Part shown: in pieces, positions 45,901 through 57,900 of the stretch
Layout: each line of letters begins with the position of its first letter
Position numbering within the stretch: position 1 is the stretch's first letter
The notes under the pieces: generated by a model
Seen by the model: only the letters and a program-made list of their open reading frames with translations
What the model was told of the DNA's origin: nothing
Databases searched by the model: none
Source of the DNA: Candidatus Omnitrophota bacterium
Lineage (GTDB): Bacteria > Omnitrophota > Gorgyraeia > JAUYCX01
Direction of reading: 5' to 3'
NCBI GenBank assembly: GCA_030692045.1
Contig: JAUYCX010000119.1
Coordinates: 34,978-98,977, forward strand
Length of the DNA stretch: 64,000 nt
Made by a program: the position numbers and the translations under genes

Positions 45901-48900
45901 AAACTGAGCAAGCCTACAACGCCTGGAAGGCCTTACATGACCTTATAAAATCTAAACAGCAACCATCAGATAGACTTTCACCCAAACAAGCATATGACGA
46001 AGAATGGTACATCTTGCACCGTGAAACACACTTATCTTGGGCAAAGAAGGTTGATGCTAAATTAGGCACACACTATCTTGACAAAATTAGACCTCATAGA
46101 GTCAGAAGACATTTAGGCTTGATTGTACCTTTCTTATTGGCAACAGGATTGTTGGCGTTGTCAGTAGACAGAGTCTTTGGCGCAACAGAGAATTCTAATG
46201 GAATTTTTGAAATCAATTCCAATCTGATAACGCTCTCTATCGCGGTTATCATAGGCGTTGTGTTGATAGACCAACTTTCTAAGTTAATCATCAGGCTGAA
46301 TTTGTCAGAGATTATATGTGAAGATGAAGGGGATACGTATGTTCCTTACACAAATAAATCCCAACCATTTTCTAAGGCTATCATTCCAGGCGTATTGGAC
46401 TTGGTGAATATTAGGCATGCCAGAGAGAAGCTTTCAACTCAATTATCGCTCATGAGTTTATTATTAAGAATATTGATATTGGCCGGACTTTCATCTGCCA
46501 TAGTGTGTGTTATTCAAGGCAATGGTAGAAAAGCCATTGTAGTTGGGCTTAGCTTAATGATAGGGGCAGCAATAAATGTATTATTTGACGATCTTAGAAC
46601 TAAACCTCAAGGCTCAACAGATTGGATTCTGTTATTCGAGTCGCCGCTCTTTACTAATCTCTCTGATATTTTTGTAGATGCGAGTATAGCCTTAATCACA
46701 GTATCCCTTGTTGGCGTTGAACTTCTTTTTCCATCTTTTAAACCGCTACTCAACAATAACAGCTTCGTTGCCATTGCTACTGCTGGCTCAATTTTCGCAG
46801 CATTGGCATTTACTATTGGCAAGGCCCGATATTATTACTTCTTGGTGAATAGTCACAAAGAAACGGTCGTAATCGATGAGGCATTTTCCAGAATCTTGCG
46901 TTTCTTAGGCAAGGGCGGCAAGGCGCTTCGTATTTTGATTCCGTTTATCTTTATGACAATTGCCTCTGTCGGCAGGGCATTGGCTGGAACAGGTAATGCT
47001 ATATCAACTCATCCTTGGATATGGCTTTTAGTTGTAGCAGCTTTTGCTATTGTGGCTGGAGTTTATCCAAGAAATTCAAAAGCTAAACAAAGAGCTGATA
47101 GGACACCTATTAAGCCACATGCGCCACCGCTTATTAGAAGACTAAGACAGTTGCCTATTGTCTTATTAGTTCTCTTACAATTAGCAACCGCACCTTTAAT
47201 CTATATCAACTTTACAAGGGATGTTTTTGCAGAGCAATCCCAAAACACAACCACAATTCTTGTTAGAGGTCCACCGGCATTAGTTAAGACAGAAGCGGGT
47301 TACTTGTTTGTTTCCCAAGAGGGTAAACCATCCTTACCTTTGGGTGGCGCTGCTTGGTTACTTAGCATTTGGCCGCTTTTGGTAGGGATAGCAATAGTTT
47401 TAATTCCATTATTATACAGAACAGGAATTATTGTAAGAATAGTTAATGCCACCAAAACAAAGGCACAGGTTAAAGTTGCACCAGTAAGGGCAGGACCAGA
47501 AAATAAAATCGAGGAAGTTCACAAAGACAGTCCTGCAAGCTCACCCTCCGCACAAGCTGCATTTCTCGAGAGAGGTTCCTACCTTAAGTTAATCGAAAGA
47601 TTGGCAGATACCAGTGATGTGTCGCAAGCCACTCTTATGCAGGCATATTTAGACGCCAGAAAAGAACTCTATGAAGCCATTCAGTCAGAAGATGCAAAGT
47701 TAAGACAACAGGCGTTAGATATTTTTAGCTTAGTACATCAAGCATTAGAGATTTCTACTGTATCCAATGTTAGCCTACGGTGGGTTCATACCTTAAATAG
47801 ATTTCAATTTGTGCATTGTAATATCTGCGGTTCGGAAGCTCATCTTCCCATCAGTGTATTCTTTATCAATGGTGTGGGTTTTGATATTGATCGATGTCAA
47901 AATTGTGGATTATTCTTCGTTAATCCTCAGCCTTCAGATAGATTTTATACTGAGCTATACAGTGAAGAATATTTTACTTCAGGCGACGGTCAGGTCGGCT
48001 TTAATGGTTATGAACACTCCAGAAGAACTACTATCGCGCGCCTACAATTAGATACGTTACAGCGATACGCGGAAAGAATCAGAGATTTCCTTGAGGTAGG
48101 AGGTGCTACGGGTTATGTATTAAGAGAAGCAAGAAATCGAGGTTGGAAGACCAAGGCGGTGGAAATTTCTGATTATTGTGCGGGTAAACTCAGAGAACAG
48201 GGTTTTGACGTCTATCAAGGTAATTTAGAGGAAGCTGGATATTCAGATGAAAGTTTTGATGCAATGGCTGGCTTTGACTTGTTAGAACATGTGCGCAACC
48301 CGTTTGCTTTCTTGAAAGAGGCAAATCGTATTTTAAGAAACGGTGGTCATATTATTCTGAGGGTTCCTCGCGTCCCTGACACTACTAAAGGACCAACTGT
48401 CCATTTAATTGATCATCTTTATCACTTTACGCCGGATAGTATTATTAAGTTATTGGAGCGTGCTGGCTTTGAAGTGGTAAATGTAGAAGATAGTGGCGCT
48501 TTCTATTCAGAAGAAGGCGTAGGCTTAAATTTAACAGTGGTGGCTTATAAACTTGACCCAGTTGGTTCTAAGCCAAAGATAAATGCAGTTAATTTACGCA
48601 CAAATAGAGGCAGTTCCAATATTCATTATTTACTCGCCTCTGTTTTGACTCTGCCATTTTTGTTCTTACTAAATCGTTATATCTTTTACACAGCAGTTAA
48701 TAATTTATTATCACATAATCTCCTCGGTATACTTTCTTCGATACTTAATTTAGGCTTTTTCTACGTTCTGCTCTTCACAGCTACTTATAATATTATTACT
48801 ACAATTTTGATCCTCTTTGATTCAAGAACAAAAGGCTGGTTGAGTGAATCTAAATACGCCACCGCTATTCCCAAGTTTAAGCCCGAAGGTATGCCTTATC

Positions 48901-51900
48901 CAAGCCACACAGTTATGGTGCCAGTCTATAAAGAAGATTGGGCAACTGTAAGAGAGACCTTGGATGCTGCCTTGGCAGCTACAACTAACTATAATCGGGT
49001 TGCCGGGGAAGGAAGAGGTAATATTGTTGTTTGTGATGACGGGCTGATGGTAATGACAAATAATCATCCTTTTGAGTTTATTGAGAGAGTAAAGGCAAAA
49101 AGAGTTGTAGGACTTGCTCTTACGCAGGTAGAACAGGAAGTTTTAAATCGGATTGAGTATTACCAGGCAAACAATATTACATGCGTGGCCAGACCAAAGC
49201 ACCAGCCCGGTATATTTGAAAGAGCCGGACAATTTAAGAAAGGGACCAACTTAAATCACACTCATCTATTAGCTGATTTAATCGATGAATCAATGAATAG
49301 GGGTCTAAGCTATGCAGATGCGCTGGAAGAAGCACGCAATAATCCAGAATACAAAAACACCTTCATTATGGGCCAAGTGAACTTAGGAGAAGTAATGCTA
49401 TTCCTCGATAAAGATTCCTTGATTGGCTCAGATATTATCAGAAAAGTTATGTCTGAATTCTTATTAGATACCCGTATCGCTGGTGTCGTAATAAGAGGCG
49501 CTGCCATTAATGAGAATGAGAATGTTTTTACCTCTATTTATGGACAGGGAATGAAAGTATTCTTCTGGCCATTGACGAGATTATGGGCTAAATATGGAGC
49601 GAGCTTGTTTTATGGTAAAGGGTTCTTCAGGAGAGATGTATTAAGGAGGATAGGATATTGGCCATATAAGCAGGTTGCAGAAGACATGGTTGCATCTTTT
49701 GGCGCCATAACGCTTAAAGATGAAGCCAGAGGAGAGAATTATTACTTTAAGTTTGTGGATTATCCAATGGAAGCGCTCAAAGAAGGTATACCCAATCGAC
49801 CGGTGTCTGCAATTATTCAATTCCGTAAATTTACCTATGCTTCGCTTAATGCGGTTTTTCGTCCTCTAAAAGAGTGGTTACTGCATAGCCCATTCCAAAG
49901 AGTATTTATAGATCTCTTAAAAGATAAAGGAGTACGCTGGGAGCAGAAAATTCATATTCTTTATACATTTAGCTATTACTTGAACTCTCTATTTATCATT
50001 GGTGTTTTCTTTAAGCACCTTATCTTCTCATCGCTTTTGGGTATTCATTCCAATCATACTTGGCATTTGTTGTTTGGAATATTTGTAGGTTCTATACCAT
50101 TTACTACCATTACCATCGCTTCTTACATTAAAGCCTGGAGAGTGAATAGAGAGACATTCTCATCGGTTAAATTTATCGGAAGAATTATACCTCGCGCATT
50201 ACTTGTTTACTTTGCGTTAATCGTATTCTTCTTAGGAATGGGTTTCCATACCTTTACTTCTGCAAGTAACTACTTGGTATTTAATAAAAAAGTTATCTTT
50301 GGAACTACGCCTACAGATAAAGAAGATTTTCGTCCAGTTAGAGAGATTGCGTCCGATATTGCAAGACAGCTTAAGCCAGGACTTATTACAAGTTTAATTT
50401 ATTTGGTCTTGGCTATCGTAGCCCTTGGTTTGGGCCGCTTCAATGCCACCGAGCTGTACTTGGTAGTTCCTGGCTTATTGAGCAGCGTCTCAGCGATTAT
50501 CGCACCTTTTGCTTTTGATGCGCAATTGATGAGGAAGATACGTCAGGAAATAAAGAGTAGTGTTTCAAATTTACTCGGTAAGATATCTGATCGATTCGGT
50601 AGATTTAGACTTGGACTTAGATGGAGACCTGGCGTTGAAATTAGCCCACAGCCAGTAATGGTGACAGAAAATTTATGTTTCAGGCCCAGAGTTATAATGA
50701 GAAGTCAAAAGGTAACGCCTATAATAAGGACTATTCTGTTTACGATACTGCTTAATCTTCTTCCTGCGAATGGCCGTTTTGTTACCCTAGCCGAAGAGCA
50801 AAATGTAATAGTTGTAGTAATGCCAACGCCGCAGTTGACAGAGCTAAAAACAATTGATACTAATGCAGCTTATCAGTGGATTAAATCCCAAATTCATCCT
50901 AAAACAGGACTGGTAAGGTCATTTGAAAATCTTCCCAAGGAAGACCCATCTTTTGGCGTAACCTGGACGTATAATCAGGCGCAAGCTATACAAGCTGCGC
51001 TTGCCCAAGGCGATGTTAGAACTGCCGAGCGCTTAGCTAAAGCAGCATTGAGATTAAAGAAGAATAATGGCGCTTGGTTTGGCGCATATGTCACAGAAAC
51101 CGCTGAAGTAGCCACAGCTCTTCCAGAACAAAAGACCAGCGCAGTTGGATTTAATCTGGCTATGGGACATTCTCTGTTAAATCTTTTAGAAAAGACAGAA
51201 GATAAAGACTTAGCCGCACAAATTATCAGCGCTGTTATGGATTTAGCAGGGTGGTTAAATTATTATTATCGTGATGAAGGTAAGTATGCATTTGTCACTA
51301 ACGCAGAGAATAATAATGGCGTGCGCACAGAATTTAATGAGCGCACCTTTGCCTTCTATTATCAGCTGTATAACCAGTTTAATAACAGGCAACATCCTTA
51401 TAGGGCATATTTAAAGGAAGCGATAAAGGTAAAACAAGCCCGGGAATTAAAGACAAGAGCAGATAAGATTGTCAAATGGCATCAAGAGAAGATGTACAAC
51501 CAAGAAAAAGGCCGTTATGAAGCTGGATATAAAGATGCCGATAGTAAAGAACTCATTGAAGAACTTATCGCAAATCTTCCTAAAGATGACCCGCGATACT
51601 GGGCAAGAGATATGTGGGGCTATCCGCAATACTTAGCTCCAATTATGGCATCTGTGGCAGGGCTTAATCCCCAAGATTTTGCCGGCGGACTGGATTGGCT
51701 CTTAGCCCATCAATCTACCGTTGAAATTGACGGCAAAACCTATAAAGGTTTCCCGCGCTGGTTAGGCACTCCTTCTTTATGGGGTAAAGGCATATCAGAA
51801 GCAACTGTGGCTTTGCAATTAGTTGGACGCAACAAAGAAGCAGAAGAATTGTTATTGACATTATCTGCAATGCAGCAGGAAAATGGCAGTATCTTAGAGG

Positions 51901-54900
51901 CAGTAGGTGATACAACTCACGGCTGGCCAATTAACTTCCCATTCTCGAGCATTGAAGCCACCTCACCAGTTATTATCGCAGCAGGAAATTACGGCGCTAA
52001 ATTTATTGCTGATATTACGCCAGCATCTAGACAGCCACAACCGTTGTTGCCTCAACTTATCAATGGACTTGGTTCATTCTTTGTCGCACCTGCCCAGGCA
52101 GAAGAAACACAAGCACAAGTTTCCTCATCTATTCATGCAGAACTCATTCAGCGGGGATTTACAGATAAAGAAGCAACAATCATCATTGAAGAACAACAAT
52201 TATTTGCTAAGCGTGTTGCGCCCCAGTTATCTTTTAGACGAATTGAACAACTCCATCGACAAACATATCCATTTACACTTAAACATCTCTTAAGGCGCTC
52301 TGTTGAATTTTATCTTTATTTTCTGATATTTGGATGCCTTCTAACCATTGCCAACTTAGCATCAAGAAATAAAAAATTAACAATACTCTATTCCATCATA
52401 ATATTATTACTAACGTGGTTTGGGTCCAATTTTATTTATGGTCGATATGACGCTTTGTCCAAAAAGATTTTCCTTAAGCATTTAGATTCCAAAGATTTTA
52501 AATGTTTAGTGGTCCATGAAACAAGCCATGCTTTATTTAATCGCGATATTTTTGATTTCAATGAACAAAACATGAGAGCCTTTGAGTATTTAAGGCTTAT
52601 GGAGATAAACAGTGTTGTGCTCGATATGTTTCGCAGGAGTGTACCAGAAACGTCTAAAAGATTTAATCCGGAATCTGTGGCATTAGCTGTCGAAGCTTGG
52701 GAATTAGGAGAGAAGACGAATAATCACGAGCTTGCTTGGCATTATCTACGCTTGATTGCAGAAGGAAAAACACCCAATGAAGCCAAAAATCTTGTTGAGC
52801 TCAATGATTCTTCTCAATCCAATTCTCAAACACCCGCTTCTCAAAGCAGCGCCCTTCCGCTATTGCCATTAGTTGGTGGGGTGGCTGTTGTGAGCCGTCG
52901 TCGACAGAAAAGGAGTTTTGCAGGATTTGTCTCGCGCATCCGCGCTCCAACGGTGGGCTTGTTGATTGCTGTTTCTTCTCTCCTATTTACTGGCTGCGGT
53001 AAAGATAATCCTACAGCTCCTATTCCCACTGATACCACTCCTCCCATTGTTTACAATTGGTTACCTGCCAATAATGCTACAAATGTGGCTATTGAGACTA
53101 ATATCAGCGTACGCGTCAAAGACGATTCAGGCGTGGATAGAGCTTCAATAGTCTTTAGCGTTAATGATTCGACTGTTACGCCTGAGATTAGTGGTAACCC
53201 GAATGATTATTTGATTGTCTATAATCCTGTTCATAATTTTGGCTACGAAGAGCAAGTCACTGTAGAAATTCAAGCTAGCGACGTAGCACAACCAGCAAAT
53301 AGTGTAAACTCCAGTATCTTATTTACAACTATTGCAGCAAGCATACCAGATACCACACCTCCCTATATCACAGATACATATCCTCAGGGTGGTAGCGTAA
53401 ATGTTCCTCGCAATACAGAAATTCGTTTTCATCTCAAAGATGATAGCGCGGGAGTGGCCCGAGATACAATTGAAATGTATGTTAACACAACCAGAGTTAC
53501 TCCCATAATTCAAGGCAATTCTCAGGATTATGCTCTAACCTACCAGCCTACTGAAGCTTTTGAATATCATCAGACAATCACAGTTTTGGTTAAGGCATCT
53601 GATTTAGCCCAAACACCCAACAGATTAACTGCCGAATGGTCATTTACAACTGTGGATGTGAATCCAGCTTTTCAGAATGCAGCCAGATTCTTACGCAATC
53701 AGATAAATTCTAATAACGGACTTATAGAAACCTACCATAATTTACCTGCTAATGACTACTCCCGCGGCCGTGACTATATCTTTAGCCATGCTCAAGCAAT
53801 TGGCGCACTTCTTTTAAGTGGAGTTGGCGAAAACAGAAATGCTGCTATTCAATTAGGAGATGCTCTTTTAAGAATTCAAAATAGCGACGGCAGTTGGGCT
53901 GAGGCTTACAGCATAACAAATGGAGGTATTGCTCTTGCAGATAAGAAAATTGGACCCACTGCAACTGTTGCACGAGCATTGGTAGATTTATATTTGGCAA
54001 CCAATGATGTCAGATATCTTGAAGCGGCACAGCGCGCTGCAGATTGGATGATTGCGCATAGACTTAAATACAATGATAATCGAATATTTCGTTATAACGA
54101 TTTTGATAAGAAAGCCAGCAGCGAAGAAAATGCCCGCGCAATTATCCTGATGGTAAAACTTTTTGAACACGCCACAAATGGAAGGAACCAGCAGTATAAA
54201 GAAGCGGCACGATTGACTGCAAACTGGCTAACACGAGAGATGTGGAAAGGGCCGCAGGGCTTTCCATATTTTGAAGTAGGATTAAACCCTGATGGCAGTT
54301 TAGATATTCAAACCACTGAGCGCGCAGATGTCCAGTTTATGCCCTTGTTGGCTTTTGCTGTGGGCAATAGGGCAGGTGTGTTTAACATTAATCTTCATCA
54401 ATACAATGGTTTAGTTTGGTTAGAAGGCTATCGCACATCGGTTAATTTCAATGGCCAAACCTTAAGTGGCTTTTCCAAGAAAACCTTAATTGACCGTAAT
54501 TCCTTCTGGAGCGAAGGAACTGCCGGTGTTGTGGCAGGATACAGAGTTTTAGGACAAACTGATACAGCTTCCTTTGAATCGCTTTTCTATGTTCAAAATG
54601 CAGATAACGGCGGACTTTTAGATATTATTGGTTCTGGCAACAGCTGGCCATACAACTATCGTTACGGTTCAGTTCCAGCCACTGCCAGCTTTATCTTTGT
54701 TAATCCAGATTATCAGGGTGATTATTATTATCTTTTGGGTTCGGGTGAGGGTGCTGGAGCAGGAGCAAGTAAGCTTATTGGTTATAATTTTGGCTCATTG
54801 TTAGTAGCCACAGCTCAGGCAGAAGAAAATCAAGTGGCCACAAGTAATGCCAACCACGATGTTAGTTCAATTATGTTTGCAGTTGTGGTTTTGGCTGTTA

Positions 54901-57900
54901 TAGCCAGTTTTGTAACTTATTATTTATTACGTAGTAGGGCTAAAAATACAGTTTCAGCTTTAAATGAGATAGACGGATATGATATGTTGGATAGATACGC
55001 GCCTGAAACAAAATCCCAGTCAAATCAAATTGATGAGACCAACAACTTAGGCGATGGTGGAGATTTATCTATGTTTATGGCTGTGCCGATTGGTTTAAGC
55101 CAGGAGGGATTAATTGCAATTGCCGTGGGAGCGATTGTTGTTGGTTTAATAGGTGCGAGTGTCAGGATTGCGGAAAATTATTCCTTACGCAGACGATACT
55201 TATCTGCATCCACAATGATGAGAGTTTCTTTAAAATCGGAAGGTTTAAGTTCTCGAAGTAGTTTAGAAAGGGTTGCATGGATTGCGCTTTCTAAGTTATG
55301 GCGAAATCTCAATAGAACAATTCCATGGTGCAATTTGGGTGGGTATAGAAGGATATTGCCAAAGTCCATATCTTCAGTAACGAGAATTCTTCTTTCTTTA
55401 ATTGCCCGTTTAAGAACTTCAAAGTCAGACTTACCTGAAAGATTAACCTCTTTTGCAGTAGCTACAGAAAATCCTAAGTTACGAAGTAAATCTACGGTGG
55501 GTAAGCCAACAGATTCATCGGCTAAGAATTTAATTCTACTTCGACGTCTATTTGGCAAGAAAGACCTCTTCATTCTTCACCAGTTGATTAGCATATTCAA
55601 CACACGCCTTAATATCATCCTTGGTAAGTTGTGGAAAGTATTTCGTGATAATCTCATCAAAGGTCAATCCATCCTCGAGCAAATCAAGAACTTGCCAAAC
55701 CATTATGCGGGTTCCGCGAATCACGGGCTTACCATGGCAGACTTTAGGGTCAATCCTTATTCGTTCAAACATTCTTCAGTCCTCCTTTCTATAAGAGAAG
55801 ATACAACATTCTTAGTTGTTAGTCAAGAATTTTGTGAACCTAAAACCAGAATCTCCACAACAAAGGTTGATGAGACCAACAACTTAGGCGATGGCGGAGC
55901 ACTGACTACAGAAAATAAAGGCAATGCCACAGCCAAAGGTTCATTGATTGCTGGCGTCGTAAGCTTTGCTCTAGCAGGCGGATTTGTTTTAGGAGCTCAT
56001 TTATTATCAGTCCCGTTGATTATAGGTATTGCCTTAGCTATAATTCCTGCAATAAGCAGCTCCTTCTTCTTAATCCAATATATTTTCATTATCCGCGCAT
56101 TTAAGAAATTTAACCGAATAATAAACAATCCTAAGGAAACCAAGAGATTAGGCATAAAATCTGGTAAAGTTGAGGACATTTTCAGAGAGCCCATTGCCGA
56201 TGTTAAAAATGGAAAGATTAAGAAACACTATGCATTTAGATATTTACCCAGCTTTATTAAGGATTCTATTGGAAATTTCCATGAAGCCGCACATCTAAAA
56301 GGACACGGTGAAGTTTATGCCTACCTTAATCAGGTAAAAGGATTAGTTATTTCTATCTTAAAGCTGGTAATTGGGATCGGTTTAACACCATTTATAATTT
56401 TCAAGGCATTATTTAGAAACAAAAAGTCATTTGTTACAGCAGTATTTCTGCTTTCTATGCTTTTCTCAACAGTTGCGCCTGCTTTTGCTGATCCAATATC
56501 AAGTCTTAGGCGTAAGGTTGAAGCTTATCAAGAATATAAAACTCAAGCAATGAAAGACGGCCTCCTTAGTGACCATGAGAAGTTGAGGATAATTGAGTTA
56601 GAAGAAGATATTGTGCGCGAGAGATTGTTTATTGAGGGTAACGTAAGAGAATTAGAAAGACAAAAAGCAGAGTTAACTAAGCAGATATCTACCTTAGAAT
56701 CCCAGCAGTCACGCAATAAGTCCCAAGAGGCAAGACTCAGAGATTTAAGGATAGAACTTAAGAAAGTTGAAGCCAGACTTAAATCCATAGAGGCTGACAA
56801 AAAATATTTAGAAAGACTTGTTCAAAACAGAAAAGTTATTACTGAAGGTGAAGAGAATGGCAATAAAGATAAACTCTGGCAATATGAACGCGAATTAGAA
56901 GGACTCAGTAATCAAAAAGCTGTTTTGGAAGCTGAGTTAGAGTGGATGCTTCTTGAGCAACAGAAGGCAAATGCAAAAGATATCAAGCTAAAAGAACAAT
57001 GGCAACGCAAACAATTAGAAGATTATCTACGAGAAGCTGGCTGTTATATTTCAGATGATGAGACTCTGGAAGAGGCAGTTAGGGTGTTTAGGCTTTCACA
57101 TCAGAATACTAGTTGTTCTTTAGTTTTTACAGCTGAAGAGCTCAAGATTTTGCTCGACGAATTAATTGCAAAGGCGCAAGAAAATATTCGTTTAGCCAAT
57201 CAATCCTTAACTGAAGTTCAAGAAAATCAGAGTCTAGAAGCCAAAATCGAAGTAGTAACTCAAGAATACCGTAGGCTTCTGGTTCAAGAGCCACAAAATG
57301 AAGCACAAATTAAAGCCAAGAGAAATGCTCTGGAGAGCTTAAAATCAGAAAAGACAATTAGAGAAAATGAGAGGGTTAAAGCAAAGACCCCAGTAAATAA
57401 CGAAACCCAAATCAGGAAACATCAATATGAAGAGATATGGCTAAGCCTTGAGACAGTTTCTGAGAGACACGGCAATGAAATGATAGAATTAGAGATTAAG
57501 CGCATTGAGAAATTGATGGATATTGATAGTAACAATTGTTCTAACCAAGAAACTTCGCAATTAAGTCAAGAGGTTTACGAATTGCACAAGCAAATTGATA
57601 TCCTGAAGAAACAACAAAGAAAAACTCAGCTTGAACAACAAAGAGGCGTGGCGCAAAAGGTAAGTGAAGCAACTAAACAGGATAAACAAGACTTAAGAGA
57701 TTTAGGCCTTTTGATGGTTTCTGAAAAAAGATTGATTGAGTTGTTTGTTAGGAACAACTTCTCCTTAAATTTCGCAGAAGAGATAGAGTTTAGTGATGAA
57801 GAGGTTATTGAGGCGATAATTCTCTTCCAAAGAATGCAGGGTATAAAGGATGAGCCTATTTCTGATAAGCCTGTTTTAGGACCTAAGACCAGAGCCGCGC

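Noticed and set aside
11269-53151. Off-frame + strand ORFs 11269-11550, 15934-16191, 25591-25866, 27901-28116, 42268-42489, 47809-48051, 51907-52293, 52966-53151
   Set aside because: No SD and low-complexity or odd composition, overlapping well-behaved frame-0 sequence. Unlike 37253-37525, frame 0 there looks like the genuine coding frame.
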